Numbered from the stretch's first letter, positions 49,944-58,277 are shown. The stretch: 64,000 bases of DNA from Bog-473 sp963719485 (GCA_963719485.1 OY970387.1:2542001-2606000), one strand, 5' to 3'. A program made the numbers and translations. Notes: generated by a model from the sequence alone, not told the origin.

Positions 49944-50591
49944 CTAGGAATTTCGATGGCCGCACTTCGCGAGTGCCGCGTGATCGAGTGCTGCAAGCTC
50001 CCCGGCCCCGACCGGTGTCGGGTGAATCAGAATCCATTGGGGCTTGAGATAGGTCGTCTCACTCTTGACATGGCGGCTCAAGAATGCGCTCCAATTCGCC
50101 ACCTGGTACTTCTCAGGATCGTGCGCAGCGAGAGCCATGATCTCCGCGTTGATCCTCGTCGCTATCGGTTTGCCGACGAGAGAGTCCGCTGCGGGATTGA
50201 TCGTTGTCAAGACAACACATGGCGTGTCTTGCGTGATGCGAATCAGCTCGTCCCAGCTCGATACCCAGTCCGGGTGGACGCCACCATGCAGGGCGTCGTT
50301 CGTTCCCAGATTCTCGATCACAGCGCCGGGATGTGATCGCACCGCTGATGCAAGCGCGGGCAAGCCCTGAAAGATACGAACGCCGCCTGTCGCCAGGACC
50401 TCGACGTGGTAGCTCGGATCGAGAAGTTGCCGTATGGCAGGAGCAGCGAGCAGTGTGATCGAGTCCCCGTCGACCACCACCGTTGGCTTCGTCGAACCGA
50501 AGCTCGAGCTACCGCCAGCCAAGCCGGAGCTCCAGCTACAGCAGGCCAAGAGGATCATCACGAGAGGGAGCAACAGCCTCGTGAAGTGCAT
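49944..50591 (-). CDS. Secreted SGNH/GDSL hydrolase
   Basis: This 215-residue exported esterase-like protein has a signal sequence (MHFTRLLLPLVMILLACC); the LLAC/CC pair could be a lipobox. Block I is VVVDGDSITLL (nucleophile Ser), block II has a Gly in ATGGV, block III is NLGTND, and block V provides the His in WILIHPTPVG in place of the usual DGxH spacing. So the triad is plausible but the Asp-x-x-His is altered. ATG 50591 is preferred over GTG 50600. The substrate is unknown. Confidence 0.82.
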   Translation of the reverse strand: MHFTRLLLPLVMILLACCSWSSGLAGGSSSFGSTKPTVVVDGDSITLLAAPAIRQLLDPSYHVEVLATGGVRIFQGLPALASAVRSHPGAVIENLGTNDALHGGVHPDWVSSWDELIRITQDTPCVVLTTINPAADSLVGKPIATRINAEIMALAAHDPEKYQVANWSAFLSRHVKSETTYLKPQWILIHPTPVGAGELAALDHAALAKCGHRNS

Positions 50592-50718
50592 GCCTCGCAC
50601 GAGGGCTCAGGCAGCGCAGTCGAGGACTTCGGTCGCCCAGGGAGTCGTCCACTCCCCCCGGGACCGCATCGCTGGACTTGAGGATCGTTTCTGAAAGAAA
50701 GTACAGAAATCGACTTTT

Positions 50719-50735
50719 GTGTCCACTTATGACAC
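50719..50735. promoter_or_regulatory. Inverted repeat before the TetR gene
   Basis: GTGTC and GACAC flank a 7-bp AT-rich centre in an AT-rich stretch that stands out from the GC-rich surroundings. It starts exactly at an in-frame GTG, so that codon is more likely part of an operator or promoter than the true start. Confidence 0.5.
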
Positions 50736-50784
50736 TGTAGTTCATTATTGGGAGTCGTCGTTGCTGCGGGCTACGTTTCCAGGC

Positions 50785-51369
50785 GTGGCGCGATCGAGCA
50801 CTCGAGACATAGCCCGGGCGGCCGTCAAGGCTGAGCTGGCTCAGGCGGCCTTCGACCTGGTCAGCCGGAATGGCTATGACACCGTGACGATCAACGATCT
50901 CGCCTCAGCGACCGGGGTCTCGCGCAGTACGTTCCTCCGCTACTTCGGCACGAAGGAGGACGCCGTCCTCTATGCCATCGACGAGCAGGTCACCCAACTC
51001 GCGGACGCCTTACGTGATCGCCCGGCCGAAGAGGGGGACTGGACGGCGCTGCGGCGCGCCCTCGATACGGTGATCGAGCCTTACCAGCGTGATTCGGTCG
51101 GCGCGCTTGCAATGACGCGTCTCGTACAGGAGGTGCCGGCCCTCTACGCCAAGATGCTCGAGAAGCAGCATTCCTGGAGACCGGCGCTCTCTGAAGCCCT
51201 CGCCGATCGTCACCACGCAGCGAGGCCGGTGCCCGTACCTCTCCTGGTGAAGGCAACTTCTGCTCTCGTGTGCTTAAACGTCGCGTTGGACCAGTGGACA
51301 ACCTCGGATGGACAACTGGACCTCGTGGAGCTCCTCGACGAGGCTTTTGGCGCGCTCGGACCAGTCTGA
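50785..51369 (+). CDS. TetR family transcriptional regulator
   Basis: This 194-residue repressor has a TetR helix-turn-helix at about residues 12-60 (AELAQAAFDLVSRNGYDTVTINDLASATGVSRSTFLRYF, read in parts). The C-terminal ligand domain is unrecognised. GTG 50785 begins just before the HTH; the longer frame from 50719 would include an unlikely leader that overlaps an inverted repeat. It is divergent from the SGNH hydrolase with about 190 bp between starts, so control of that gene or itself is plausible. Confidence 0.9.
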   Translation: MARSSTRDIARAAVKAELAQAAFDLVSRNGYDTVTINDLASATGVSRSTFLRYFGTKEDAVLYAIDEQVTQLADALRDRPAEEGDWTALRRALDTVIEPYQRDSVGALAMTRLVQEVPALYAKMLEKQHSWRPALSEALADRHHAARPVPVPLLVKATSALVCLNVALDQWTTSDGQLDLVELLDEAFGALGPV

Positions 51370-51477
51370 GCAAGGTTCCCGGGCTCGGTGCGATTCCTGG
51401 GCGTGTTCGTTGCAGGGGTGAGCGCCCCGGTTGGACCGCCGCCAGCCGGTAGCTGCTGCTGCGGACGGCGGTGCCAC

Positions 51478-51483
51478 TAACGT
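51478..51483 (+). promoter_or_regulatory. -10 box of the ffh operon
   Basis: TAACGT lies 8 bp before ATG 51492. This supports a start at 51492 and not at GTG 51486, which would fall before the expected transcription start. Confidence 0.45.
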
Positions 51484-51491
51484 GAGTGACC

Positions 51492-53051
51492 ATGTTCGAC
51501 GCCCTCTCTGACCGCCTGGAGCGGATCTCGACGCGCCTGCGAGGCAAGGGGCGCATCAGCGACGCTGATCTCGACGAGGCGCTCAAGGAGATCCGGACTG
51601 CGCTGCTCGAGGCCGACGTCGAGCTGTCGGTCGCCCGGCGCTTCTGCGACGGGATCCGGCTCCGGGTCAGCACAGAGGCGCTCGCCAAGAGCCTGACCCC
51701 GGGCCAGCAGGTCGTCAGGGCCGTGCACGAGGAACTTGTCAGCGTCCTCGGTGGCGAGACACTCAAGCTCAGCTACGCCTCGCGGCCGCCCACCGTCGTG
51801 CTCATGGCGGGCCTGCAGGGCTCCGGCAAGACCACCACCTCGGCCAAGCTCGCCCTGTGGTGGAAGCAGCAGGGCCGGAATCCGCTGCTCGTCGGCGCCG
51901 ACCTGCAGCGGCCCGCCGCGGTGGAGCAGCTCCGGGTCCTGGGCGAGCAGGCCGGGGTCACCGTCTTCAGCGAGCCCACCGACCCGGTGTCCTGCGCCAA
52001 GGCCGGCCTCGAGGAAGCCCGCCGCCTCGGCCGTGACATCTGCATCATCGACACCGCCGGCCGCCTGACCATTGACGCCGAACTCATGCAGCAGATCCGC
52101 GACATCTCGACTGCGACGCAGCCGCATTACACGTTCCTGGTCATCGACGCCATGATCGGGCAGGACGCCGTGGCGACGGCCAAGGCCTTCCACGACACGC
52201 TCGAGCTCAGCGGCGTGATCCTGACCAAGCTCGACGGCGACGCCCGCGGTGGCGCCGCGCTGTCGGTCAAGGGTGTGGTCGGCAAGCCGATCGCGTTCGC
52301 CAGCACGGGTGAGCGTCTCGCCGACTTCGACCTGTTCCACCCGGACCGCATGGCCGACCGCATCCTCGGGATGGGGGACGTGCTCAGCCTGATTGAGCAG
52401 GCCGAGCGCACCATGGACACCGACGAGGTGGCGAAGAGCGCCAACCGGTTGTTGCAGGGCCAGTTCACCCTCGACGACTTCCTCTCCCAGCTGCGCCAGG
52501 TCAAGAAGATGGGTTCGCTGGGCGGACTGATGCGCCTGATGCCGGGCATGTCCAAGGAAATGCGCCAGGCCGCCGGGGACATCGACGACGGGGAAGTGTC
52601 CAAGGTGGAGGCGATCGTCTGCTCCATGACGCCGTCGGAGCGCAACGACACTGCCCTCCTGGACGGCTCACGCCGCAGCCGGGTGGCCCGGGGCTCGGGC
52701 ACGTCCATTCAGGACGTGAACACGCTGCTCAAGCAGTTCAAGGAGATGCAGAAGATGATGAAGGGGATGGCCTCGGGCAACATGCCCAACCTCCCCGGCA
52801 TGCCGAACATGGCCGGCATGAGCAGCCGGGCCGCCCGCAAGCTCGCGCAGCAGGGTGCCGCCGGCCTGCCCGCAGCGCCCGCCGGAGCGGACTTCGACAT
52901 GCTCTCCAAGCTCATGGATGAGGGCGGTGAGCTGCCCTCGGGTTTCCCGGGCCTGCCGGCGGCCGCGCCGGCCCGGCCCGTGGTCAGCGGCAACAAGGGC
53001 ACCAAAAAGAAGAAGAAGGGTGGGCGGGTTACCCCTCCGAAAGGTCGGTAG
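51492..53051 (+). CDS. ffh: Signal recognition particle protein Ffh
   Basis: This 519-residue GTPase binds signal sequences and SRP RNA. The N domain is followed by G1 GLQGSGKTTTSAKLA (about residue 107), DLQRPAAVEQL, DTAGRLTIDAELM (about 186) and TKLDGDARGGAAL (about 245). The methionine-rich M domain (about 330-460) has the RNA-binding SRRSRVARGSGTSIQDVNTLLKQF region, read here as SRRSRVARGSGTS. A Gly/Met/Ala tail ends in a lysine run. No SRP RNA gene was recognised in the window. Confidence 0.97.
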   Translation: MFDALSDRLERISTRLRGKGRISDADLDEALKEIRTALLEADVELSVARRFCDGIRLRVSTEALAKSLTPGQQVVRAVHEELVSVLGGETLKLSYASRPPTVVLMAGLQGSGKTTTSAKLALWWKQQGRNPLLVGADLQRPAAVEQLRVLGEQAGVTVFSEPTDPVSCAKAGLEEARRLGRDICIIDTAGRLTIDAELMQQIRDISTATQPHYTFLVIDAMIGQDAVATAKAFHDTLELSGVILTKLDGDARGGAALSVKGVVGKPIAFASTGERLADFDLFHPDRMADRILGMGDVLSLIEQAERTMDTDEVAKSANRLLQGQFTLDDFLSQLRQVKKMGSLGGLMRLMPGMSKEMRQAAGDIDDGEVSKVEAIVCSMTPSERNDTALLDGSRRSRVARGSGTSIQDVNTLLKQFKEMQKMMKGMASGNMPNLPGMPNMAGMSSRAARKLAQQGAAGLPAAPAGADFDMLSKLMDEGGELPSGFPGLPAAAPARPVVSGNKGTKKKKKGGRVTPPKGR

Positions 53052-53109
53052 CCCCGCCATCTGCCAGAATGGACGGCCAAGACGTCCAGATCAGTGGAGG
53101 ATTCAGTCC

Positions 53110-53394
53110 GTGGCAGTAAAGCTCCGCCTTGTGCGGATGGGTAAGAAGAAGCAGCCGACCTACCGGGTCGTCGCCGCCGACAGCCGGTCGCCGCGTGACG
53201 GCCGCTTCCTCGAGATCGTGGGCACCTACGCGCCCCGGGGCTCGTCGACGGCCGAACCTGACGCCGTTATCAACATCGACAACGCCAAGGCGGTGAAGTG
53301 GCTGGTCAACGGGGCTCAGCCGACCGAGCGGGTGGAGCGCATCCTCAAGACCTCCGGGGCCTGGGACGAGTTCTCCGCTGCGAGGGCAAAGTGA
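53110..53394 (+). CDS. rpsP: 30S ribosomal protein S16
   Basis: This 94-residue S16 begins VAVKLRLVRMGKKKQPTYRV and continues with RSPRDGRFLEIVGTY and PTERVERILKTSGAW, all family signatures. GTG 53110 has GTGGAGGA 9 nt upstream. khpA follows with a 4-nt overlap, the standard rpsP-khpA-rimM-trmD-rplS order. Confidence 0.97.
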   Translation: MAVKLRLVRMGKKKQPTYRVVAADSRSPRDGRFLEIVGTYAPRGSSTAEPDAVINIDNAKAVKWLVNGAQPTERVERILKTSGAWDEFSAARAK

Positions 53395-53744
53395 CCGACC
53401 TCTACGAAGCGGGCGACATCAACCAGTCCGAAGCCGGCGACGACGACATCGACGACGTCGATGACGAGGTCGGCGAGGGCAACGAGCTCAGCGACCAGGA
53501 CGGCGGCACGGCGTTGGCCGTGCTGACGTATCTGGCCCGTTCGCTGTCCAACGACCCGGACTCGGTCGTCATCGACACCGAGGAGCGTCGCGGCGGCGTG
53601 CGGCTGAACCTGCACGTGGCCCCCGACGACATGGGTCGCGTGATCGGACGCCGCGGCCGTACGGCCCAGGCCATCCGGACACTGGTCAACGTGGCGGGCG
53701 CCAAGGACGGCGTCCAGGCCAGCGTGGACATCGTCGACGACTGA
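53391..53744 (+). CDS. khpA: KH-domain RNA-binding protein KhpA
   Basis: This 117-residue protein has a single KH domain in the last 75 residues: VLTYLARSLSNDPDSVVID, then the GxxG loop as VIGRRGRTAQAIRTLV. KhpA usually is about 80 residues; here an acidic N-terminal extension of about 38 residues (DDDIDDVDDEVGEGNELSDQ) is added. GTG 53391 overlaps the rpsP stop, and no other start is available closer to the domain. It probably works with KhpB in RNA regulation of growth and division. Confidence 0.92.
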   Translation: MTDLYEAGDINQSEAGDDDIDDVDDEVGEGNELSDQDGGTALAVLTYLARSLSNDPDSVVIDTEERRGGVRLNLHVAPDDMGRVIGRRGRTAQAIRTLVNVAGAKDGVQASVDIVDD

Positions 53745-53745
53745 T

Positions 53746-54210
53746 CTGCTCAAAGTCGGTCGGGTCACCAAGGCCCACGGCCTGCGCGGTGAGGTGGTGG
53801 TCCAGCTCTGGACCGACCAGACCCAGCGCGTGGAACCCGGATCGGAGCTGTCCTCCACGCGGGGCACCCTCACGGTGGTGTGGTCGAAGCCGTTCGGCCC
53901 CGACCGCTACATCGTGCAGTTCGAGGATGTGGCCGACCGCACCGCCGCCGAGAGCCTGCGCGGCGTGGAACTCGAAGCCGAACCCCTCGACGTGCCCGAC
54001 ACCCTGTGGGTGCACGAGCTCGTCGGCGCGACGGTGCGTGACACCGCCGGTAACGAGCTCGGCCGCATCGAGTCGGTGGAGGCCAACCCGGCCAGCGACC
54101 TGATGGTGCTCGAGTCCGGAGGGCTGATCCCGATCCGCTTCCTCACCGAGCACGACGCGACGGCGCACACCGTCGAGGTCGACATCCCCGAAGGGTTGCT
54201 CGACTTGTGA
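53746..54210 (+). CDS. rimM: Ribosome maturation factor RimM
   Basis: This 154-residue factor assists 30S head maturation. The RimM N-domain motif LLKVGRVTKAHGLRGEVVV begins at a CTG, 53746, only 1 bp after the khpA stop. Neither ATG, GTG nor TTG lies between that stop and this motif in frame. The first GTG (53791) would delete the conserved VGRVTKAHGLRG, so a CTG start is proposed. The PRC-barrel domain follows (TLWVHELVGATVRDTAGNELG, IPIRFL). trmD starts 10 bp downstream. Confidence 0.85.
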   Translation: MLKVGRVTKAHGLRGEVVVQLWTDQTQRVEPGSELSSTRGTLTVVWSKPFGPDRYIVQFEDVADRTAAESLRGVELEAEPLDVPDTLWVHELVGATVRDTAGNELGRIESVEANPASDLMVLESGGLIPIRFLTEHDATAHTVEVDIPEGLLDL

Positions 54211-54220
54211 ATCCGGCGTC

Positions 54221-54985
54221 ATGAGGATCGACGTCTTCACCATCTTCCCCGATGCCGTCGCCGCCTACTGCGGGATGTCGATTCTCGGGCGGGCGGCTGA
54301 CGCGGGCGCGCTCGACGTGCGTGTGCACGACCTGCGCGATGGCGCGGACGACGCCCGGCGCTCGGTCGACGACAGCCCGTTCGGCGGGGGAGCCGGCATG
54401 GTCCTGACTCCTGAGCCGCTCTTCCGTTGCATCGAGGCGGTGCCCGACCTCCCGCGGCCGCTCTTCTTGCTGGCGCCCGGCGGGCGGCGTTTCGACCAGT
54501 CGGTGGCGGCCGAGCTGGCGGGTCACGCGTCGGGCGGTTTCTCGCTGCTGTGCGGCCGTTACGAGGGAGTCGACCAGCGGGTGGCCGACCACCTGGTGGA
54601 TGGGGAGCTCTCCGTGGGCGACTTCGTACTGGCCGGCGGCGAGTTGGCGGCCCTCGTGGTGGTCGAGGCGGTCGCCCGGCTGCTGCCCGACGTGCTCGGC
54701 AACGAGGAGTCGGCCCGGGACGAGAGTTTCAGCGCGGGGCTGCTCGAGTACCCCCAGTACACGCGGCCGGCGGAGTTCCGGGGGTGGCCGGTCCCCGAGG
54801 TGCTGCGCTCGGGTGACCACGGGGCGGTGGCCGCCTGGCGCCACGGACAAGCGCTGCTCCGGACCGCCGAGCACCGCCCGGATCTGATTGCGCGCCTGGT
54901 CAGGGCGTCGGCGCTCAGTCCCGGCGACGTGCAGGCCCTCGCCGAGCACGGCTACGATGTTCGATCCGGCACTGAGCCGGAGTGA
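54221..54985 (+). CDS. trmD: tRNA (guanine37-N1)-methyltransferase
   Basis: This 254-residue SPOUT methyltransferase makes m1G37 in tRNAs to prevent frameshifting. MRIDVFTIFPD at the N-terminus, GGGAGMVLTPEPL, the knot LLCGRYEGVDQRV (about residues 109-121), SVGDFVLAGGELAALV, and YPQYTRPAEFRGWPVPEVL are family motifs. The catalytic Asp is in the C-terminal helical domain (ESARDESF region). ATG 54221. It is followed after 18 bp by rplS. Confidence 0.97.
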   Translation: MRIDVFTIFPDAVAAYCGMSILGRAADAGALDVRVHDLRDGADDARRSVDDSPFGGGAGMVLTPEPLFRCIEAVPDLPRPLFLLAPGGRRFDQSVAAELAGHASGGFSLLCGRYEGVDQRVADHLVDGELSVGDFVLAGGELAALVVVEAVARLLPDVLGNEESARDESFSAGLLEYPQYTRPAEFRGWPVPEVLRSGDHGAVAAWRHGQALLRTAEHRPDLIARLVRASALSPGDVQALAEHGYDVRSGTEPE

Positions 54986-55003
54986 CCGAAGGACACGCCT
55001 CCC

Positions 55004-55504
55004 ATGCACCCCACCGAAACGATCGATCGCGACAGCCTGCGCGACGACATCCCCGACTTCCGCCCCGGTGACACCGTCAAGGTCCACGTCCGGGTCGTGG
55101 AGGGCAACCGGGAGCGGGTGCAGGTGTTCCAGGGCGCCGTCATGCGGCGCCAGGGTGGCGGGGTGCAGGAGACCTTCACCGTGCGCAAGGTGAGCTTCGG
55201 CGTCGGCGTCGAGCGGACCTTCCCGGTGCACTCGCCGACCATCGCCAAGATCGAGGTGACCACGCTCGGCGACGTCCGCCGGGCCAAGTTGTACTACCTC
55301 CGTGACCGGCACGGGAAGGCGGCGAAGATCAAGGAGCGCCGGATCCCGCGGGGCAAGGCGGCGGCGCCGGAGACGGTGGTCGAGGACGAGGTCGACATCG
55401 AGGACGTCGACGAGATCGAAGACGTCGACGTGGTGGACGTCGACGAGGTCGAAGTGGGCGACGCCGAGGTCGATGGAGCTGCCGAGGAGGCCGCGGACGA
55501 GTAG
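55004..55504 (+). CDS. rplS: 50S ribosomal protein L19 with acidic tail
   Basis: This L19 is 166 residues, about 50 longer than usual. The conserved part (DFRPGDTVKVHVRVVEGNRERVQ, GVQETFTVRKVSFGVGVERTFP, AKLYYLRDR) ends near residue 125. After it comes a strongly acidic low-complexity tail of Asp, Glu and Val repeats (DEVDIEDVDEIEDVDVVDVD). L19 sits at the 30S-50S interface near 16S h14, so a charged tail there could be of interest. ATG 55004. The tail DNA is in the same GAC/GAG/GTC codon style as the acidic end of khpA. Confidence 0.95.
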   Translation: MHPTETIDRDSLRDDIPDFRPGDTVKVHVRVVEGNRERVQVFQGAVMRRQGGGVQETFTVRKVSFGVGVERTFPVHSPTIAKIEVTTLGDVRRAKLYYLRDRHGKAAKIKERRIPRGKAAAPETVVEDEVDIEDVDEIEDVDVVDVDEVEVGDAEVDGAAEEAADE

Positions 55505-55516
55505 GGCGGTCGCGGC

Positions 55517-55810
55517 GTGAGCGAGGAAGACCTCGAGCGCTACGAATCCGAGATCGAGCTCGGACTCGTCCAGGAGTACCGGGCCGTCCTGCCGGTCTTC
55601 GCCTACGTGATCGAGACCGAGCGCCGCTTCTACCTGGCCAACGACGTCTCGCTGACCGTGCGGTCGGACACGACGCCGGCGTGCATCGAGCTGGAGCTAC
55701 GCGACGCCTGGGTGTGGGACATGTACCGTCCCGCGCGCTTCGTGCCCGAGGTACGCGTGGTGACCTTCCGTGACGTGAATATCGAACGGTTGCCCGAACA
55801 AGAGCTCTGA
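55517..55810 (+). CDS. DUF2469 family protein
   Basis: This 97-residue actinobacterial protein begins MSEEDLERYESEIELGLVQEYRAV and contains VIETERRFYLANDV and RDAWVWDMYRPARFVPEV, the diagnostic DUF2469 core. The family is conserved next to rplS/yraN in mycobacteria and is of unknown function. GTG 55517 lies 12 bp after rplS. No TM or metal motif. Confidence 0.93.
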   Translation: MSEEDLERYESEIELGLVQEYRAVLPVFAYVIETERRFYLANDVSLTVRSDTTPACIELELRDAWVWDMYRPARFVPEVRVVTFRDVNIERLPEQEL

Positions 55811-55840
55811 CCGTCCCGCCACCCGACCGTTCTCCGACCG

Positions 55841-56194
55841 GTGGCAGACGGTGACCGGCGCAGAGCGGCACTCGGTGGCTTCGGCGAGGCGCTGGCCGCC
55901 GCGCACTACCGGGGGAGCGGGTATGCCGTGCTCGAGCGGAACTGGCGCTGCCGAGCGGGGGAGATCGATCTGATCTGCGCCCGCGGCACCATCCTGGTGG
56001 TCTGCGAGGTCAAGGCCCGCACGGGGACCGCCCACGGTCACCCGCTGGAGGCCGTCACCCGGGCGAAGCAGCTCCGGCTGCGCCGACTGGCCGCCCTCTA
56101 CCTGCAGACCCAGGAGCGGCGTTGGGCCGAGGTCCGCTTCGACGTGGTGAGCGTGCTCGACGGGACGGTCGACGTCGTCGAAGGTGCGTTCTGA
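55841..56194 (+). CDS. YraN/UPF0102 endonuclease-like protein
   Basis: This 117-residue protein has the restriction-endonuclease-like core: GEALAAAHYRGSGYAVLERNWRCRAGEIDLIC (catalytic E and D), followed by VVCEVKARTG (ExK). It is likely a nuclease-fold protein acting on DNA or RNA intermediates, but the family's role is not settled. GTG 55841 is used. It ends the ffh-rpsP operon. Confidence 0.92.
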   Translation: MADGDRRRAALGGFGEALAAAHYRGSGYAVLERNWRCRAGEIDLICARGTILVVCEVKARTGTAHGHPLEAVTRAKQLRLRRLAALYLQTQERRWAEVRFDVVSVLDGTVDVVEGAF

Positions 56195-56206
56195 GGCGGT
56201 GCGGCC

Positions 56207-56212
56207 TAGGGT
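56207..56212 (+). promoter_or_regulatory. -10 box of the enoyl-CoA hydratase gene
   Basis: TAGGGT lies 8 bp before ATG 56221 without a ribosome binding site, marking a separate, probably leaderless transcription unit. Confidence 0.5.
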
Positions 56213-56220
56213 CGCTGCCC

Positions 56221-57003
56221 ATGGAGACACTGATTGTCGAACGCAAGGACGGGGTCGTGACCGTCACGATGAACCGCCCCGAGCGCAAGAACGCTGCCAA
56301 CGGCAAGATGCTGACTGAGCTGCGCGCCACCTTCGAGGAGGTGGAGGACAGCCCCGACGATCGGGTGATGGTGCTCACCGGGGCCGGGGGTGCCTTCTGC
56401 TCGGGAGCCGACCTCTCTGACCCGAGCGGACCGGCCACGGACCCCACGCGCTCCGGTCTGTCCCGTATGCGGCGACTCGGGGACGTGGCGCTCGCCCTGC
56501 ACCACGTGTCCAAGCCCACCATCGCGAAGGTGGACGGGTTCGCCGTGGGCGCCGGGCTCTCGCTGGCGCTCGGCTGCGACTTGGTCGTCTGCAGCGACCG
56601 GGCCAAGCTCTCCATGATCTTCGCCAAGCGCGGGCTGGCGCTCGACAACGGCGCGTCCTGGCTGCTGCCGCGGCTCGTGGGCATGGCCCGGGCCAAGGAG
56701 ATCGCGCTCTTCGGCGGCATGTGGACAGGGGAAGAGGCCGCGGCCATCGGCCTGGTGAACCGGGTCCTCCCCGTCGACGAGCTCGACGGCTTCGTGGAGG
56801 AGTGGGCGACCACCCTCGCCGCAGGCCCACCCCTGGCGCTGTCGATGACGAAGACGCTGCTCCACGCCTCCTCCATGGCCTCCATGGAGCAGGCGGTGGA
56901 GGACGAGGCACGCTGCCAGGCCCTGAACTTCTCGACGAAGGACACGCAGGAGGCGATGGCCGCCTTCGCCGAGAAGCGAGAGCCCGTCTTCATCGGCCGC
57001 TAA
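56221..57003 (+). CDS. Enoyl-CoA hydratase/isomerase family protein
   Basis: This 260-residue crotonase-fold enzyme shows the oxyanion hole pair: GGAFCSGADLSD near residue 60 and VDGFAVGAGLSLALGCDLVV near 105. MNRPERKNAAN at the N-terminus is the usual CoA-binding loop. The third helix reads FAKRGLALDNGASWLLPRLVG; the position usually carrying the second catalytic Glu is Asp here, so an isomerase or another crotonase reaction cannot be excluded. It is a single gene followed by the NfeD-like unit. Confidence 0.9.
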   Translation: METLIVERKDGVVTVTMNRPERKNAANGKMLTELRATFEEVEDSPDDRVMVLTGAGGAFCSGADLSDPSGPATDPTRSGLSRMRRLGDVALALHHVSKPTIAKVDGFAVGAGLSLALGCDLVVCSDRAKLSMIFAKRGLALDNGASWLLPRLVGMARAKEIALFGGMWTGEEAAAIGLVNRVLPVDELDGFVEEWATTLAAGPPLALSMTKTLLHASSMASMEQAVEDEARCQALNFSTKDTQEAMAAFAEKREPVFIGR

Positions 57004-57009
57004 TAGACT
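57004..57009 (+). promoter_or_regulatory. -10 box of the NfeD-stomatin pair
   Basis: TAGACT lies 6 bp before GTG 57016, directly behind the preceding stop, giving a leaderless pair transcript. Confidence 0.5.
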
Positions 57010-57015
57010 GTTTAC

Positions 57016-57225
57016 GTGCTGAATGGCGTCCAAGGAATGGTCGGCGACACGGCGTTGGTGACCAAGGCGATCGAGGGAGCACACCACCCCGGGAGGATCC
57101 GGGCCAGGGGCGAGGAGTGGTTGGCAATCCCGCTCGACCCTGAAGCCAGTATCCCTATCGGGACCGACGTCGTGGTCGCCGACGTCGAGCGAGGTCTGCT
57201 CGTCGTCTACGCCATCGACAGCTAG
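57016..57225 (+). CDS. NfeD-like C-terminal OB-fold protein
   Basis: This 69-residue protein has only the NfeD C-terminal OB domain: MVGDTALVTKAI, GRIRARGEEWLAIP, IPIGTDVVVADVERGLLVVY. It lacks the protease and membrane parts of full NfeD. Such short NfeDs usually pair with a stomatin-like protein in the next gene, as here (14 bp downstream). GTG 57016. A role in membrane microdomain organisation is inferred from the pairing. Confidence 0.83.
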   Translation: MLNGVQGMVGDTALVTKAIEGAHHPGRIRARGEEWLAIPLDPEASIPIGTDVVVADVERGLLVVYAIDS

Positions 57226-57239
57226 AAGAGAGGTGCCGC

Positions 57240-58277
57240 ATGCTCGCATCGGCCGGAGAAGTGATCGGAATCGTGGTCATCGTCGCCCTGGCGGCACTCG
57301 GAGTGGTGACGCTGTTCGCGTCCCGGTTCATCAAGATCGTGCAGCAGGGGAGTGTGGGCGTCGTCAAGCGATTGGGGGAGTTCAAGTCGGTTGAACAGCC
57401 CGGCATGAAGATCCTCGCGCCGTTCGTCGACCGGATGGAGAAGGTCGACGTGCGCGAGTTCCCCATGACGGGTGACCAGCAGGCCGTGATCACCAAGGAC
57501 AACGTGTCCCTGCAGGTGAGCGCGACCATCTTCTGCCAGGTGATCGACGTCAAGTCGGCGCTGTTCGAGATCAACGACTACCAGCTCGCCGTCGACCAGC
57601 TGTCGCGCACGGCACTGCGGGCGGTCTTCGGGGAGCTGTCGCTGGACCAGGCCCTCAGCGAGCGCGAGACCATCAACAGCCGCATGCAGGACCACATGGC
57701 GGACGCCACGGCCAAGTGGGGCGTGCGGCTCAACCGCATCGAGATCCTCGATATCACCCCGCCGCTGAACGTGGTGCAGGCGATGTCCGAGCAGAAGGAG
57801 GCCGAGCAGCACAAGCGGGCCGCCATTTTGAAGTCCGAGGGTGAGCAGCAGGCCGCCATCAACTCTGCCGGCGGCCGCAAGCAGGCTGCCGTCCTCGAGG
57901 CCGAGGGGGCCAAGCAGTCGGCCATCCTGCGGGCCGAGGCGCAGATGAAGGTGCTCGAGCTGCAGGCCGAGGGTGAGAAGAAGGCGCTGGAGTTGCGCGG
58001 CGAGGGCGAGGCGTCGCGCCTCACCTCTATCGATACCGCCACGATCAACCCCCGCACGCTGGCCGTGTTGCAGCTCAAGGCGCTCCAGGACATCGCGGCA
58101 TCCGACAACGCCAAGGTCGTCGTGCCCTACGAGGCGACCAGCCTCATGGGCGCCGCCGAGGTGCTGCTCTCGACCCTCCGGAACGACGACCTCGGTGCCG
58201 CTGCCCCGAACGGCGCGGCGCCGCCCGTCGCCACGCCGGCCCGGCCCAACAAGGAGCTGCCGCCGCAGGAGGGGTAG
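57240..58277 (+). CDS. Stomatin/SPFH (band 7) membrane protein
   Basis: This 345-residue protein has an N-terminal TM helix (IGIVVIVALAALGVVTLFA) then a band 7 domain (VVKRLGEFKSVEQPGMKILAPFVDRMEKVDVREF), read here from residue 35 on. A long coiled coil (about 190-270: AEQHKRAAILKSEGEQQAAINSA) contains the EGEQQAAI-type SPFH heptads, followed by a conserved C-terminal helix and a Pro-rich end. It probably forms membrane-bound rings with its NfeD partner. ATG 57240 has AGAGAGG upstream. Confidence 0.93.
   Translation: MLASAGEVIGIVVIVALAALGVVTLFASRFIKIVQQGSVGVVKRLGEFKSVEQPGMKILAPFVDRMEKVDVREFPMTGDQQAVITKDNVSLQVSATIFCQVIDVKSALFEINDYQLAVDQLSRTALRAVFGELSLDQALSERETINSRMQDHMADATAKWGVRLNRIEILDITPPLNVVQAMSEQKEAEQHKRAAILKSEGEQQAAINSAGGRKQAAVLEAEGAKQSAILRAEAQMKVLELQAEGEKKALELRGEGEASRLTSIDTATINPRTLAVLQLKALQDIAASDNAKVVVPYEATSLMGAAEVLLSTLRNDDLGAAAPNGAAPPVATPARPNKELPPQEG

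Noticed and set aside
51370..51491. An SRP RNA gene before ffh
   Set aside because: No GGAA tetraloop hairpin with SRP Alu or S-domain features is recognisable in the 122-bp gap.
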